6,279 bases of DNA, taken from assembly GCA_003152595.1 (NCBI GenBank), contig PMAM01000234.1, positions 1 to 6,279 of the forward strand, read 5' to 3'. Source of the DNA: Acidobacterium sp. Lineage in GTDB: Bacteria; Acidobacteriota; Terriglobia; Terriglobales; Acidobacteriaceae. Within the stretch, counting starts at the first letter, position 1, and each line of letters opens with the position of its first letter. Positions 5,380 through 6,279 of this stretch are shown one piece after another. The position numbers and the translations under genes were made by a program. Under the pieces are notes generated by a model. It was not told where the DNA came from and ran no database searches. It worked only from the letters and a program-made list of their open reading frames with translations.

Positions 5380-6279
5380 CACCGGCACTTCCACAGTCCC
5401 AATCCGTCCGCTCGATGCATCACGCACCCCCAGCCGCAGCGAAACATCTTCCCCCGGCACGTCGATCTCCTGCCGCACCCGCACGCCGCTCTTCAGATCG
5501 ACGGCCATCTGCGCCGCGGTCAGCGTCACTTCCAGGCCCGCATCCGTCGAGTTCACACGTTGGCCCGCCCCATCGTACAGTTCCTGCGTGATCTCCAGTT
5601 CCGCCTGCTGCCGCCCATCCGGCAAATCTTTCAGCGCGAGCTGATGCGGGTCGATGGAGTAGTCCACGAAATACCGCGTCACCGGACCCTTCAGCGGCGC
5701 GGCCGGTTTTCCCACCGCTCCCGGCGTCGGCTGCAGCCCGTGCAGTGCAGGATCCTCTGCAGGCAGCACCCGCGCCTCGAAGATCACCTGAGACAAAGGT
5801 GGAACCCCCGGCTCCATCGCTCCCGTCATCGCGTTCGGGCCCGCATTCAGCTGCCCCGCCTGGTTCGGATCCGCGGCGTAGTACCCATGCCGGTACGCCA
5901 GCTCGTACTTTCCCTCGACCAGCCGCACCAGGATCGCGTGATAAGCTCCGTTGTCCTTCGCGTCTTCCGGCGCATAGCCCAGCGTGTAGTAGTTCGCCCC
6001 GTCGGAGATCGCCTTCTCCACCGCTCGTCCCACGTCGTTCGTGTTCACAAACGCCTCGCCGCCGGTGGCCCGGGCCAGGTCCTTCATTGCGGCCTGTTCG
6101 CTCCCCCACTGCTGCGGAATCGTAATGTCGTTCTGCGCGGCCTCACCCTCCGCCGTCTGCAGATCTGCCACCATGCCCTGCTCGGTCGGTGCGGTCACAT
6201 TGGCAATGTTGGTGTTCTGCAGATTCATCAGCCCGCCCGCGTCCACCGGATACACTGCCACGCGCGCCCGCGCCAGCAG
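5368..6279 (-). CDS. C-terminal part of a VWFA-related (Acidobacterial-type) protein, cut by the window edge
   Basis: Only the last 303 residues are visible; the frame is open at the right edge (LLARARVAVYPVDAGG), so the N-terminus, including any signal peptide and the metal-binding MIDAS motif of the VWFA domain, lies outside. What remains is the end of the VWFA domain and its conserved follow-on. It runs ARVAVYPVDAGGL (the last VWFA strand), DLARATGGEAFVNTND (residues 67-82 of the visible part), AISDGANYYTLGYAPE (90-105) and GKYELAYRHGYYA (123-135). A beta-rich C-terminal region of about 165 residues follows. This block order is typical of the 'VWFA-related domain, Acidobacterial' family (TIGR03436 from memory). 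These proteins are probably exported and are present in many copies per genome; their role is unknown. An internal GTG at 6261 should not be taken as the start. The final residues NRE and the TAG stop are encoded by the heptamer repeat. The ThuA gene follows after 49 bp and may share its transcript. Confidence 0.88.
   Translation of the reverse strand: MLARARVAVYPVDAGGLMNLQNTNIANVTAPTEQGMVADLQTAEGEAAQNDITIPQQWGSEQAAMKDLARATGGEAFVNTNDVGRAVEKAISDGANYYTLGYAPEDAKDNGAYHAILVRLVEGKYELAYRHGYYAADPNQAGQLNAGPNAMTGAMEPGVPPLSQVIFEARVLPAEDPALHGLQPTPGAVGKPAAPLKGPVTRYFVDYSIDPHQLALKDLPDGRQQAELEITQELYDGAGQRVNSTDAGLEVTLTAAQMAVDLKSGVRVRQEIDVPGEDVSLRLGVRDASSGRIGTVEVPVNRE

Noticed and set aside
5420..6109. 229-residue minus-strand frame inside the VWFA-related gene
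   Set aside because: It is a Gly/Arg/Ala-rich out-of-frame shadow of a gene with clear family motifs.

Overview
The window looks like chromosomal DNA from a high-GC, soil-type Acidobacteriota (Terriglobia/Acidobacteriaceae-like), judged by eye. The main clue is the partial gene at the right edge. It resembles the 'VWFA-related domain, Acidobacterial' family, which is expanded in that phylum. Secreted plant-polysaccharide enzymes and a short heptanucleotide repeat tract between genes fit the same picture. This assignment is an inference, as no database search was possible.

Layout from left to right. (1) Positions 4-411 (+) hold a HigA-type antitoxin with an XRE-like helix-turn-helix; its partner toxin gene would lie just outside the window. 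(2) Positions 420-1715 (-) hold a secreted glycoside hydrolase of family 8, closest in motifs to reducing-end xylose-releasing exo-oligoxylanases, converging on higA with only 8 bp between the stops. (3) Positions 1792-2793 (+) hold a secreted pectinesterase (CE8), diverging from the GH8 gene across a 76-bp shared promoter region. (4) Positions 2849-3574 (-) hold a YfcE/MJ0936-type calcineurin-like metallophosphoesterase, convergent with the pectinesterase gene. (5) Positions 3575-3756 are a comparatively AT-rich divergent intergenic region with several TAATCC/GGATTA half-sites. (6) Positions 3757-4290 (+) hold a 177-residue cytoplasmic protein that I do not recognise. (7) Positions 4350-5318 (-) hold an exported ThuA-domain protein. 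(8) Positions 5368-6279 (-) hold the C-terminal part of a VWFA-related protein that is cut by the window edge and sits 49 bp upstream of thuA on the same strand. A 7-bp-phased repeat tract (5331-5379) fills most of that junction and supplies the VWFA stop codon.

The functional theme is use of plant cell-wall carbohydrate. The divergent GH8/pectinesterase pair would act on xylo-oligosaccharides and methyl-esterified pectin outside the cytoplasm, and the ThuA-domain protein may also handle carbohydrates outside the cytoplasm. The antitoxin, the phosphoesterase and the unknown protein have no obvious link to that theme.

Nothing here is a clear new defence or mobile system: there is no CRISPR array, insertion sequence, integrase, tRNA or rRNA. 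The two most unusual features are the heptamer tract that overlaps a stop codon and the unknown gene with its motif-rich upstream region. No stretch longer than 182 bp lacks a gene.
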